From Mycolicibacterium neoaurum VKM Ac-1815D (GTDB lineage Bacteria > Actinomycetota > Actinomycetes > Mycobacteriales > Mycobacteriaceae): 64,000 bases of DNA. Shown here one piece after another: positions 52,394 to 60,788 of this stretch. Each line of letters opens with the position of its first letter. Within the stretch, counting starts at the first letter, position 1. The notes beneath the pieces were generated by a model that was given only the letters and a program-made list of their open reading frames with translations, was not told where the DNA came from and did not search any database. Location: assembly GCF_000317305.3 (NCBI RefSeq), contig NC_023036.2, positions 3,906,001 through 3,970,000 on the forward strand, given 5' to 3'. The translations under genes were made by a program, and so were the position numbers.

Positions 52394-53542
52394 TCAGTCG
52401 GCGAGCACATCGCGGATCACCGCGTCGGCCAGCAATCTGCCACGGTCGGTGAGGACCAACCGGTCACCGGTGTCCTCCAGTAGCCCGTCGGCCACGGCGA
52501 CCCCGGCACGCAGTGACTCCGCATCGGCGAGCACCGATCGCGGCACCCCGCTGCGCAATCGCAGCCTCAGCATCACGTCCTCGATGTGCCGTGCGGTGTC
52601 ATCGAGTTCCTCGGAATCGGCGACCGGCAACCGGCCGTCGGCCAGTGCCTGCGCATATGCCTTGGGGTGCTTGACGTTCCACCATCGGGTTGATCCGAGG
52701 AATCCGTGCGCGCCGGGGCCGGCCCCCCACCAGTGCCCGCCGTCCCAATAACCGAGATTGTGCCGGCACTCCCCGCCGGGGGTGCTCCAGTTGGACACCT
52801 CGTACCAGTACAACCCCGCCGCCGACAGGGCGGCGTCGAGCAGTTCGTAGCGGTCGGCCAGCACATCGTCGTCCGGGGCGGGCAACTCGCCGCGGCGCAC
52901 CCGCCGCGCCAGCGCCGTGCCGTCCTCGACGATCAGCGCGTACGCCGACAGGTGGTCGATCCCGGCGTCCAACGCCGTCTCCACCGACAGCTTCAGATCG
53001 TCGTCGCTCTCCCCCGGCGTGCCGTAGATCAGGTCGAGGTTGACGTGCTCGAAACCCTCGGCGCGCGCCTCGCGGGCGGCCGCCGGCGCACGCCCGGCCG
53101 AGTGCACCCGGTCGAGCACCTTGAGCACATGCGTCGCCGCGGATTGCATGCCCAGCGACACCCTGGTGTAACCGGCCTCGCGCAGTCGGGCGAACAGCGC
53201 CGGTGAGCTGGACTCCGGATTCGCCTCGGTGGTCACCTCGGCCCCCGGCGCGAGGGTGAAGTTCGTCCGGACGGCGGCAAGCACGGCCGCGAGCCCGTCC
53301 CCGCCGAGCAGCGTCGGTGTGCCACCACCGACGAAGACGGTGTCGACCGGCCGCGCTCCGACGCGTCGGGCGGCGAGTTCCAGTTCGACCTGCACGGCGG
53401 CCAGCCAGCCGTCCGGCGTGGCATCCCCGAGCTCGGCCGGGGTGTAGGTGTTGAAATCGCAGTACCCGCAGCGCGTGGCGCAGAACGGCACGTGGACATA
53501 GATGCCGAAGGGTCCGGCGGTGTCCGGCTGGGGGCTGCTCAT
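52394..53542 (-). CDS. hemW: HemW-type radical SAM protein (annotated HemN-like)
   Basis: 382 residues from ATG 53542; the frame remains open far upstream, antisense to sirA-cysH, and is not used. The radical SAM cluster motif is CATRCGYCDFNTYT (CxxxCxxC), preceded by FGIYVHVPF and followed by DTVFVGGGTPT. It carries the extra Cys and shorter length that separate HemW from true coproporphyrinogen oxidase HemN. HemW is regarded as a heme chaperone. Conserved next to the mycobactin cluster (Rv2388c). The initial GTPG and SLGMQS segments are typical. Confidence 0.93.
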   Translation of the reverse strand: MSSPQPDTAGPFGIYVHVPFCATRCGYCDFNTYTPAELGDATPDGWLAAVQVELELAARRVGARPVDTVFVGGGTPTLLGGDGLAAVLAAVRTNFTLAPGAEVTTEANPESSSPALFARLREAGYTRVSLGMQSAATHVLKVLDRVHSAGRAPAAAREARAEGFEHVNLDLIYGTPGESDDDLKLSVETALDAGIDHLSAYALIVEDGTALARRVRRGELPAPDDDVLADRYELLDAALSAAGLYWYEVSNWSTPGGECRHNLGYWDGGHWWGAGPGAHGFLGSTRWWNVKHPKAYAQALADGRLPVADSEELDDTARHIEDVMLRLRLRSGVPRSVLADAESLRAGVAVADGLLEDTGDRLVLTDRGRLLADAVIRDVLAD

Positions 53543-53634
53543 ACCCGGAATTGTCCCAGAACCCGTTTTGCTCACCCCGAGTCCAAATCTGGCCCGGTTA
53601 GGGTGTCTGCGGCCGTCGTGGCAGAATGTCGCAC

Positions 53635-53730
53635 GTGACCGCCGCCGTTGACAGCACCACCCGCATTGCGCTGGTGGTCCGGCGGCATGTCGACCTGAAG
53701 CGCATCTGTAGCTGTTGTTGTCTGCCCTGA
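53635..53730 (+). CDS. Polycysteine leader peptide (uORF) ahead of sirA
   Basis: 31 codons from GTG 53635 to TGA 53728-53730. The end is Arg-Ile-CSCCCLP, four Cys codons (TGT) in five. CAGAAT at 53622-53627 lies 7 nt before the GTG with no ribosome site, consistent with a leaderless message. It starts 219 nt upstream of sirA. In mycobacteria, leaderless polycysteine ORFs in front of sulfur genes have been described as cysteine-responsive attenuators: scarce Cys-tRNA stalls the ribosome and opens the leader. Here the same role is inferred. The ~300-base gap between hemW and sirA otherwise holds only this ORF and its leader. Confidence 0.85.
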   Translation: MTAAVDSTTRIALVVRRHVDLKRICSCCCLP

Positions 53731-53828
53731 CCCGCGTCGATATCGGAATCAGCCTGCCCAACCCATGAGCCGGCCGCCGGATCTGCGCCGCCGGCCAGCC
53801 CCCGGCGATTTCGCGCGATCGGTGAGCC

Positions 53829-53845
53829 GCTCCACGACAAGGAGC
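53829..53845 (+). promoter_or_regulatory. Hairpin masking the sirA ribosome site
   Basis: GCTCC (53829-53833) can pair with GGAGC (53841-53845) across a 7-nt loop. GGAG is the Shine-Dalgarno of sirA, 10 nt before its ATG. The stem is short (5 bp) and its role as an attenuator element downstream of the polycysteine ORF is inferred. Confidence 0.5.
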
Positions 53846-53854
53846 CTCGACAAC

Positions 53855-55537
53855 ATGACCGAAACGGTCTCCAACACACCCAAGCCCGTGAAGCGGCCCC
53901 GCGGCGAGGGCCAGTGGGCCCTCGGCTACCGCGAGCCGCTGAACGCCAACGAGCAGGCCAAGAAGGACGACAACCCGCTCAACGTGCGTCAGCGCATCGA
54001 GAGCATCTATGCCCCGAACGGGTTCGAGTCGATCGACAAGGGCGACCTGCGCGGCCGTTTCCGCTGGTGGGGCCTCTACACCCAGCGCAAGCCCGGTTTC
54101 GACGGCACCTGGACCGGTGACGAGAACACCGACATGCTCGAAGACGAGTACTTCATGCTGCGCGTGCGCAGCGATGCCGGTGACCTGAGCCTGGCCGCGC
54201 TGCGCACCCTCGGTGGCATCTCCACCGAGTTCGCGCGCGACACCGCCGACCTCTCCGACCGGCAGAACGTCCAGTACCACTGGATCGACGTGCGCGATAT
54301 GCCCGAGATCTGGCGCCGTCTCGACGAGGTGGGGCTGCAGACCACCGAGGCCTGCGGTGACTGCCCGCGCGTCGTGCTGGGTTCGCCGCTGGCCGGCCAG
54401 CACCCCGACGAGGTGATCGACGGAACACCCGCGGTCAACGAGATCGTCAAGCGCTATATCGGCAAGCCCGAGTACTCCAACCTCCCGCGCAAGTTCAAGA
54501 CCGCGATCTCGGGCCTGCAGGATGTCGTGCACGAGATCAACGACGTCGCGTTCGTCGGGGTCGTGCATCCCGAGCACGGGCCCGGCTTCGACCTGTGGGT
54601 CGGCGGCGGACTGTCCACCAACCCGATGCTCGCCAAACGCGTCGGGGTGTGGGTGCCCCTGGACGAGGTGCCCGATGTCTGGGAAGCCGTCGTCTCGACC
54701 TTCCGGGATTACGGATACCGCAGGCTGCGCGCCAAGGCGCGGCTGAAGTTCCTGATCAAGGACTGGGGCGTCGAAAAATTCAGGGAAGTGCTGGAGACCG
54801 AGTACCTCAAGCGCCCGCTGATCGACGGACCGGCGCCGACGCCGGTGACCCGGCCCATCGACCATGTCGGTGTGACCAAGCTCAAGAACGGTCTGAACGC
54901 CGTCGGGGTGTCCCCCATCGCCGGGCGCGTCACCGGCACCATCCTGACCAAGGTCGCCGATCTGGCCGAGGCCGCGGGTTCGGACCGGGTCCGCTTCACG
55001 CCGTATCAGAAGCTGATCATCCTCAACGTCCCCGACGAGAACCTGGCCGAGCTCAGGGATGGCCTGGACGCCCTGGGCCTGCCGTCGAGCCCGTCGCATT
55101 GGCGACGCAACCTGATGGCCTGCACCGGTATCGAATTCTGCAAGCTCAGCTTCGCCGAGACCCGCAGCCGGTCCCAGACCCTGGTGCCCGAGCTGGAGAA
55201 GCGTCTTGAGGACCTCAATGCCCAGCTCGATGTGCCGGTGACCATCAACATCAACGGGTGCCCGAACTCGTGCGCCCGCATCCAGATCGCCGATATCGGC
55301 TTCAAGGGCCAGATGGTCGACGAGGGCAACGGCCCCGAGGAGGGATTCCAGGTGCACCTGGGCGGCAGCCTGGGCCTGGACAGCGCCTTCGGCCGCAAGC
55401 TGCGCCAGCACAAGGTGCTGGCCACCGAGCTCGGCGACTACATCGAGCGGGTCGTTCGCAACTTCGTGAAACAACGCGAGCCCGATGAGCGTTTCGCTCA
55501 GTGGGCGGTGCGCGCCGACGAAGCAGACTTGAGGTGA
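53855..55537 (+). CDS. sirA: Ferredoxin-dependent sulfite reductase SirA (NirA-type)
   Basis: 560 residues; reduces sulfite to sulfide with a coupled siroheme and 4Fe-4S centre. The cluster cysteines are in ACTGIEFCKLSFAETR (~423) and NINGCPNSCARIQIADIG (~467). The N-terminal half has RGRFRWWGLYTQRKPG and TEACGDCPRVVLGSP, which include the Tyr and Cys that form a covalent link in the M. tuberculosis enzyme. ATG 53855 follows AAGGAG; the open frame before it is leader. First gene of sirA-cysH-chelatase; cysH starts 6 nt after its stop. Confidence 0.96.
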   Translation: MTETVSNTPKPVKRPRGEGQWALGYREPLNANEQAKKDDNPLNVRQRIESIYAPNGFESIDKGDLRGRFRWWGLYTQRKPGFDGTWTGDENTDMLEDEYFMLRVRSDAGDLSLAALRTLGGISTEFARDTADLSDRQNVQYHWIDVRDMPEIWRRLDEVGLQTTEACGDCPRVVLGSPLAGQHPDEVIDGTPAVNEIVKRYIGKPEYSNLPRKFKTAISGLQDVVHEINDVAFVGVVHPEHGPGFDLWVGGGLSTNPMLAKRVGVWVPLDEVPDVWEAVVSTFRDYGYRRLRAKARLKFLIKDWGVEKFREVLETEYLKRPLIDGPAPTPVTRPIDHVGVTKLKNGLNAVGVSPIAGRVTGTILTKVADLAEAAGSDRVRFTPYQKLIILNVPDENLAELRDGLDALGLPSSPSHWRRNLMACTGIEFCKLSFAETRSRSQTLVPELEKRLEDLNAQLDVPVTININGCPNSCARIQIADIGFKGQMVDEGNGPEEGFQVHLGGSLGLDSAFGRKLRQHKVLATELGDYIERVVRNFVKQREPDERFAQWAVRADEADLR

Positions 55538-55543
55538 TGTGAC

Positions 55544-56251
55544 ATGACAGCGGTGACACGTTCGGACACCGAACTGCAGGAGTTGGCCGAGCGCGGCGCG
55601 GCCGAGCTGGCCGGTGCCGGCGCCGAGGAGTTGCTGCGCTGGACCGATGAGAACTTCGGCAACGGTTACATCGTCGCGTCGAACATGCAGGACGCGGTGC
55701 TGGTGGAGATGGCCGCGAAGGTCAGACCCGGCGTGGACGTGCTGTTCCTGGACACCGGCTACCACTTCGTGGAGACCATCGGCACCCGTGATGCCGTGGA
55801 GGCCGTATACGACGTGCGCGTGGTGAATGTGTCCCCGGAGAACTCGGTGGCCCGTCAGGACGAGTTGTTCGGCAAGGATCTTTTCGCCCGTGACGCGGGA
55901 GCGTGCTGCCGGATGCGCAAGGTCGAACCGTTGGGCAAGGCGCTGAGCGGTTACTCGGCCTGGGTGACCGGTATCCGCCGGGTCGAGGCGCCCACCCGGG
56001 CCAATGCCCCGCTGATCAGCTGGGATGCCGCGTTCGGGTTGGTGAAGATCAATCCCATCGCCGCCTGGACCGACGAGGACATGCAGGCCTATATCGACGC
56101 CAACGGCATCCTGGTCAACCCGCTGGTGTACGAGGGTTATCCCTCCATCGGCTGCGCGCCGTGCACGAGCAAGCCCGTCGAGGGTGCCGATCCGCGCAGC
56201 GGGCGGTGGGCGGGCCAGTCCAAGACCGAGTGCGGTCTGCACGCGTCATGA
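55544..56251 (+). CDS. cysH: Adenylyl-sulfate (APS) reductase CysH
   Basis: 235 residues; reduces APS to sulfite, with electrons from thioredoxin. Four cysteines bind a 4Fe-4S cluster: ACCRMRKVEPL and IGCAPCTSKP, which makes it an APS rather than PAPS reductase. The catalytic cysteine is in the C-terminal KTECGLH. The nucleotide-binding part includes IVASNMQDAVL and VLFLDTGYHF. It overlaps the chelatase gene by 4 nt (ATGA). With sirA it turns activated sulfate into sulfide for cysteine. Confidence 0.96.
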   Translation: MTAVTRSDTELQELAERGAAELAGAGAEELLRWTDENFGNGYIVASNMQDAVLVEMAAKVRPGVDVLFLDTGYHFVETIGTRDAVEAVYDVRVVNVSPENSVARQDELFGKDLFARDAGACCRMRKVEPLGKALSGYSAWVTGIRRVEAPTRANAPLISWDAAFGLVKINPIAAWTDEDMQAYIDANGILVNPLVYEGYPSIGCAPCTSKPVEGADPRSGRWAGQSKTECGLHAS

Positions 56252-56973
56252 CCGCGTCGGTGCCCGCACCGGTTCTCGTGCTGACCGCGCACGGTAGCGC
56301 CGACCCGCGCTCGGCCGCCAACACGCACGCGGTCGCCGAGACGATCCGGCGGCTCCGTCCCGGGCTGGAGGTCGTGCCCGCTTTCTGCGAGCAGAACGCT
56401 CCCGGCTTGGCCGATGTGTTGCGCGCGGTCGGCGATCGTGCGGTGGTGACGCCGCTGCTGTTGGCCAGCGCCTATCACGCTCGGGTGGACATCCCGGCCA
56501 TGATCGCCGAGAGCGGTACCGCAGCGCGGCAGGCCGACACCCTCGGCGAGGACGACCAACTGTTGGCGGTGTTGGGTAGGCGGATCGCCGAAGCCGGTGT
56601 GTCCGTGCACGATAGCGATGTCGGCGTGATCGTGACCGCGGTGGGTTCGTCGCGACAGGACGCGAACGCGCGCACCGCAACGGTGGCCGCCTCCGTCGCA
56701 CTCAACAGCAAGTGGGCCGGGGTGACGACCGCCTTCGCGACCGGATCACAGCGTTCGCTGCCCGATGCCGTCCGCGTGTTGCGACTGCGCGGCGCGCAGC
56801 GCATCCTCATCGCCCCGTGGTTCCTGGCGCCCGGGAAGATCACCGATCGAGTGGCGGAATTCGCTGCTTCACAGGGCATTTCGATGTCCGCTCCGCTGGG
56901 TGCACACCGCCTGGTCGCCGAGACCGTGCTGGACCGGTTCGACGCAGCCATCGCACTGCCAATAGCCGCATAG
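56248..56973 (+). CDS. CbiX/SirB-type sirohydrochlorin chelatase
   Basis: 241 residues from ATG 56248, overlapping the cysH stop; a longer frame inside cysH is not used. The two halves repeat a class II chelatase fold: VLVLTAHGSADPRSAANTHA (metal-binding His), then LLASAYHARVDIPAMI and VIVTAVGSSRQDAN. It probably inserts iron into sirohydrochlorin to make the siroheme needed by SirA, which explains its place in the operon. Cobalt for B12 is an alternative. Matches Rv2393 in position. Confidence 0.88.
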   Translation: MTASVPAPVLVLTAHGSADPRSAANTHAVAETIRRLRPGLEVVPAFCEQNAPGLADVLRAVGDRAVVTPLLLASAYHARVDIPAMIAESGTAARQADTLGEDDQLLAVLGRRIAEAGVSVHDSDVGVIVTAVGSSRQDANARTATVAASVALNSKWAGVTTAFATGSQRSLPDAVRVLRLRGAQRILIAPWFLAPGKITDRVAEFAASQGISMSAPLGAHRLVAETVLDRFDAAIALPIAA

Positions 56974-56979
56974 CCGCAC

Positions 56980-57570
56980 CTAATCGATCAGCCGGGTCAC
57001 CGCGTCGACAAGCCTGTCGCGTTCGACATCGGCGAGGAACGCGGGGTCTGCGGCGAGCCTGCACAGGAAGCCGTCCAACAGCACCATGACCCAGGTGGTC
57101 AGTTCCGGCGCCGGCAGATCGCAACGCATGCGGCCCCGTTGCTGTGCTCGGCGCACCCAGCCGTGCAGGCCCGTGTGTTGGGCCAGGTCGTCGGCCGCCA
57201 GCGCCTCGGCGACGGCAGGTTCGGCCATCACCGCACCGACCGCGCGGATGAAGCCGGGGACCCGCGCGTCCGCGGCGGTATCCGCGGTGTGCCGAACCCA
57301 GTCCAGCACCACCGCGCGGGCATCAGCGCGAGCGTCGCGGACCGCGAACCATTCCCGGGTCTGTTCGGTACCCATCGCCAGAATCGCCAGCAGCACATCG
57401 GTTTTCGTCGGGAAGTAGTGGAAGAACGTCCCGGATCCGACGCCCGCCTCCGCACAGATCGCGGCGGTGGTCGTTGCGGCCACACCGGTGGTGGCGAAAC
57501 AGGTCATCGCGGCATCCATGATGTGCGCGCGGCGGGCCGCGTGTTTGACGGGGTCGACCCTGCGGGCCAT
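56980..57570 (-). CDS. TetR-family transcriptional repressor
   Basis: 196 residues from ATG 57570 (GGAGG upstream). N-terminal helix-turn-helix: HIMDAAMTCFATTGVAATTTAAICAEAGVGSGTFFHYFPTKTD, a standard TetR domain. The C-terminal ligand domain is alpha-helical and not assignable. It is divergent, with a 53-bp gap, from a membrane protein gene and the following amidase, which are the likely targets. The gap contains a 10-bp palindrome. Confidence 0.9.
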   Translation of the reverse strand: MARRVDPVKHAARRAHIMDAAMTCFATTGVAATTTAAICAEAGVGSGTFFHYFPTKTDVLLAILAMGTEQTREWFAVRDARADARAVVLDWVRHTADTAADARVPGFIRAVGAVMAEPAVAEALAADDLAQHTGLHGWVRRAQQRGRMRCDLPAPELTTWVMVLLDGFLCRLAADPAFLADVERDRLVDAVTRLID

Positions 57571-57587
57571 CGGACACCTCCTGAGCA

Positions 57588-57597
57588 CTATTAATAG
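57588..57597. promoter_or_regulatory. Palindrome between tetR gene and membrane protein gene
   Basis: CTATTAATAG is a perfect 10-bp palindrome in the centre of the divergent gap, 18 nt from the tetR start and 27 nt from the other. It is AT-rich in a GC-rich surrounding and could act as both a -10 element and TetR operator. Binding is inferred. Confidence 0.45.
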
Positions 57598-57623
57598 AGT
57601 ACCCACTCCGATAATCTGATGCC

Positions 57624-58241
57624 ATGCCGACACCGGAACGCTGGTATCTCCACGCCGACGGACACCGACATGTCGTCGAGGTCGAACCCGCGAGCCTCGG
57701 GCGGCGGGCAACCTGGTCCATCGACGGCACGACAGTCGCCGAGCGCCGGAGCGCCGCCGGCCGGATCACCCTCACCCCCGCAACCGATACCGGTATCGCA
57801 GGATCGGTCCGACTGAGGTTCGGCTCGTTCGGTCCGGCCCGCCGGGTGTCCTGGCACCCGCGCAATGACCCCTCGGCCGCGGTGGGCCTGGGCGGCCGGG
57901 ACTTCACCGCCGAGGCCGGCTCACGCGCCGACCGTCGCGACGCGTTCATCGCGGCCCACCCCCGCGCCTACACGGGCTACCGCATCACCCTGGCGATCGC
58001 GACGCTCGCCGTGGCGTTGGCTGTCGGTCCCGTCGTCTCCTGGTTCGTCAACAACGTTCCCTGGCAGCACCTCCCGGCCATCCCCTGGCCCAATGTGCAG
58101 CTTCCGGATTGGTCTTTCCCGGACTGGCTCGGCGGCGTCATCGACGTAATGAAGTTCGTCGTCCCGGTCCTCATCGCCTTCGGGCTCGCCCGCCTGGAAC
58201 TACGCAGACGCAGACAACAGCGTGAACGACACCGGAGCTGA
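57624..58241 (+). CDS. Hypothetical membrane protein
   Basis: 205 residues. A soluble N-terminal part (~1-115) opens MPTPERWYLHADGHRHVVEVEPASLGRRATWSIDG and looks like a small beta-sandwich. Two predicted helices follow: YRITLAIATLAVALAVGPVVSWFV and GVIDVMKFVVPVLIAFGLARLEL, joined by a Trp/Pro-rich loop (PWQHLPAIPWPNVQLPDWSFPDW). The C-terminus is basic, RRRRQQRERHRS. No family recognised. It is probably in one unit with the amidase 24 nt downstream and under the divergent TetR protein. Confidence 0.75.
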   Translation: MPTPERWYLHADGHRHVVEVEPASLGRRATWSIDGTTVAERRSAAGRITLTPATDTGIAGSVRLRFGSFGPARRVSWHPRNDPSAAVGLGGRDFTAEAGSRADRRDAFIAAHPRAYTGYRITLAIATLAVALAVGPVVSWFVNNVPWQHLPAIPWPNVQLPDWSFPDWLGGVIDVMKFVVPVLIAFGLARLELRRRRQQRERHRS

Positions 58242-58265
58242 ATTCGGCAGACATAGGGTGAACAC

Positions 58266-59735
58266 ATGAGATTCGACGAGTACCGCAGCCTCGACGCCAC
58301 CGGGCTGGCCGAACTGGTGGCAGCCAAGCAGGTCACCGCGGCCGAACTACTGGAGCTGGCCACCGAGCGGGCGGCGGCGGTGAACCCGCGAATCAACGCG
58401 ATCGTGCGGGACGTGCCCGCACGGCCCACCGACGACCTGAGCGGTCCGTTCGCCGGCGTGCCGTTCCTGATCAAGGACCTCGCCCAGGATTACGCCGGGT
58501 TGCCCAGCTCCAACGGTTCCCGCTCGCTGCAACATGTACCGGTCGCCGAGCACTCCACCATCGTGTCGCGCTGGCTCGACGCCGGGCTGGTCATCTTCGG
58601 CAAGACCAATCTGCCCGAGTTCGGCGCCAAGGGCATCTCCGAACCGCAACTGTGGGGTCCCGCCCGCAACCCATGGGACCTCGACCGGACCCCGGGCGGC
58701 TCGTCGGGTGGGTCGGCGGCCGCCGTTGCTGCAGGCATCGTTCCGTGTGCGGGAGCCAATGATGGTGGCGGATCTATCCGCATCCCGGCCGCCTGTTGCG
58801 GCCTCGTCGGCCTCAAACCGGGCCGCGGCCTCACCCCGATGGGCCCGACGAGTGGCGAATCGATGCACGGGTCGGCCGTGCAGGGTGTGGTGTCACGCAG
58901 CGTGCGCGATACCGCGGCCATGCTCGACGTCATCGCCGGCGGCGAACCGTTCGGTCCCTACTCGCCGGCCCCGGCCGCCGCTCCGTACGCATCGGCCATC
59001 GGACGCGACCCCGGCAGCCTGCGTATCGGCGTGCGCGTCCCCGCCGCCATCACCCCTCATCCGCACCGGGAGGCGTACGCCGCGGTGGAGAAAACCGTGG
59101 CGATGCTCACCGAACTCGGCCACCATGTCGAGGAGCTGCCGCAGGCGCCGTTCGACGATGCCGCCCTGGCCCGCGATTTCCTGCTGACCTGGTTCGTCTA
59201 CCTGGCCTGGGAGGTCGACGAGGCCAAACGCGTCTCCGGTGCCGGCGATGACGCCTTCGAGCGCGACACGCTTATCATGGCTGCACTCGGCAGGGCCACC
59301 AGCAGCGTCGCCTACGTCGACGCCGTGCAGCGCCGACATGAGCACACCCGCAGGTTGAGTACCTTCTTCGAGAGCTACGACCTGCTGCTGACGCCGACGC
59401 TGGCGACCCCGCCGCCGCGCATCGGCGAATTCGATCTGCCGGTAGCGCTCCAGCGCGGCGCCGATCTGCTGCTCAAGACCCGTACCGCAAAACTGCTGCG
59501 CTACACCAAGATCGTGGACGACATGGTCGACAACAACCTCGGTTGGGTGCCGTACACGCAGCTGGCCAACATCACCGGCCGGCCCGCGATCACGCTGCCG
59601 CTGCACTGGACCGCCGACGGGCTGCCACTCGGTGTGCAGTTCGTCGCGCCGCTGACCGGCGAGTCGTTGCTGCTGACGCTGGCCGCTCAGCTGGAACAGG
59701 CGCTGCCCTGGGCCGATCGGGTGGCCCCGATCTAA
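58266..59735 (+). CDS. Amidase signature family protein
   Basis: 489 residues with a complete amidase triad region: GVPFLIKDLAQDYAGLPSSNGS (Lys), then RTPGGSSGGSAAAVAAGIVP (cis-Ser and nucleophile Ser ~155-180) and ANDGGGSIRIPAACCGLVGLKP. Distinct from the amidase at 15036; relatives act on nylon oligomers, aryl amides or glutamine of misacylated tRNA, so the substrate is open. Its end overlaps the converging cysA stop through CTAA. Confidence 0.88.
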   Translation: MRFDEYRSLDATGLAELVAAKQVTAAELLELATERAAAVNPRINAIVRDVPARPTDDLSGPFAGVPFLIKDLAQDYAGLPSSNGSRSLQHVPVAEHSTIVSRWLDAGLVIFGKTNLPEFGAKGISEPQLWGPARNPWDLDRTPGGSSGGSAAAVAAGIVPCAGANDGGGSIRIPAACCGLVGLKPGRGLTPMGPTSGESMHGSAVQGVVSRSVRDTAAMLDVIAGGEPFGPYSPAPAAAPYASAIGRDPGSLRIGVRVPAAITPHPHREAYAAVEKTVAMLTELGHHVEELPQAPFDDAALARDFLLTWFVYLAWEVDEAKRVSGAGDDAFERDTLIMAALGRATSSVAYVDAVQRRHEHTRRLSTFFESYDLLLTPTLATPPPRIGEFDLPVALQRGADLLLKTRTAKLLRYTKIVDDMVDNNLGWVPYTQLANITGRPAITLPLHWTADGLPLGVQFVAPLTGESLLLTLAAQLEQALPWADRVAPI

Positions 59736-60775
59736 GCCAACGCGTCGGCGCGGACCTCTACACTTTGGAGCTCGCCGGCAATCTCCGGGACACGGGTGGC
59801 GCGCACGTAGACGGTGTCACCGGAACGCAGACCCAGAGCCTCGGCGTCACCGCGGGTGATCTGCGCCGTGAAGGGTGTGCCGGTGACCGCGCTGGTCAGC
59901 TCGACCCGCACCTCGAAGCCCAGCGTGACGATCCGGTCGATGGTCGCCTTGGTCACCCCGGTCGACTCGGCGGTACCGTCACCGGCCGCGATCGCCATAT
60001 CCGGGTTGCGGCCGACGCGAATATCGTGCGGGCGAACCAGAATTCCGTTGAGCAGCGAGACGGTGCCCAGGAAGGACATCACGAAGGGGTTGGCCGGCGC
60101 GTCGTATACCTCGGTGGGCGAACCCACCTGTTCGATGCGTCCCTTGTTCAGCACGGCGATGCGGTCGGCGACATCGAGCGCCTCGGCTTGATCGTGGGTG
60201 ACCAACACCGTGGTCACGTGCACGTCGTCGTGCAGGCGGCGCAGCCACGACCGCAGGTCCTCGCGGACCTTGGCATCCAGCGCACCGAAGGGCTCGTCGA
60301 GCAGCAGGACCTCGGGATCGACGGCCAGTGCCCGCGCCAGCGCCATGCGCTGGCGCTGCCCGCCGGACAGCTGTGCGGGATAGCGATTCTGGAACCCGGC
60401 CAGACCGACGACCTCGAGCAGGTTGTCGACCTTCTCCTTGATCTCGTTCTTGGGCTTCTTTCGGATGGACAACCCGAATGCCACGTTATCGCGCACGGTG
60501 AGGTGCTTGAACGCCGCATAGTGCTGGAACACGAAGCCGATACCGCGCTTCTGCGGGGGCACGCCCGTGACATCGCGGCCGTTGATGGTGATCGACCCGG
60601 TATCAGGCTGATCGAGACCGGCGATGGCACGCAACAGGGTCGACTTGCCCGAGCCGCTGGGCCCCAGCAGCGCGGTCAACGAGCCCTTGGGCACCACGAA
60701 GTCGATATTGTCCAGGGCCGCGAAGTCGCCGTAATGCTTGTTCGCGCCCGTCACCGTGATAGCGGTTTCGCTCAT
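59732..60775 (-). CDS. cysA: Sulfate/thiosulfate ABC transporter ATPase CysA
   Basis: 347 residues; energises sulfate import. Walker A GPSGSGKST, Q-loop FVFQHYAAFKH, signature LSGGQRQRMALARAL, Walker B VLLLDEPFGALD, switch His LVTHDQAEA, then a TOBE-like C-terminal domain. Start ATG 60775 begins MSETAITVTGANKHYGDF. Last gene of subI-cysT-cysW-cysA, 13 nt after cysW. Matches cysA1 of M. tuberculosis. Confidence 0.96.
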   Translation of the reverse strand: MSETAITVTGANKHYGDFAALDNIDFVVPKGSLTALLGPSGSGKSTLLRAIAGLDQPDTGSITINGRDVTGVPPQKRGIGFVFQHYAAFKHLTVRDNVAFGLSIRKKPKNEIKEKVDNLLEVVGLAGFQNRYPAQLSGGQRQRMALARALAVDPEVLLLDEPFGALDAKVREDLRSWLRRLHDDVHVTTVLVTHDQAEALDVADRIAVLNKGRIEQVGSPTEVYDAPANPFVMSFLGTVSLLNGILVRPHDIRVGRNPDMAIAAGDGTAESTGVTKATIDRIVTLGFEVRVELTSAVTGTPFTAQITRGDAEALGLRSGDTVYVRATRVPEIAGELQSVEVRADALA

Positions 60776-60788
60776 CGGTCGGTCTCCT

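Noticed and set aside
53543..56242. Open minus-strand frame running from hemW across sirA and cysH (1282 codons in all)
   Set aside because: Only the part below 53542 has homology (HemW). The rest is antisense to sirA and cysH and is an effect of high GC content.
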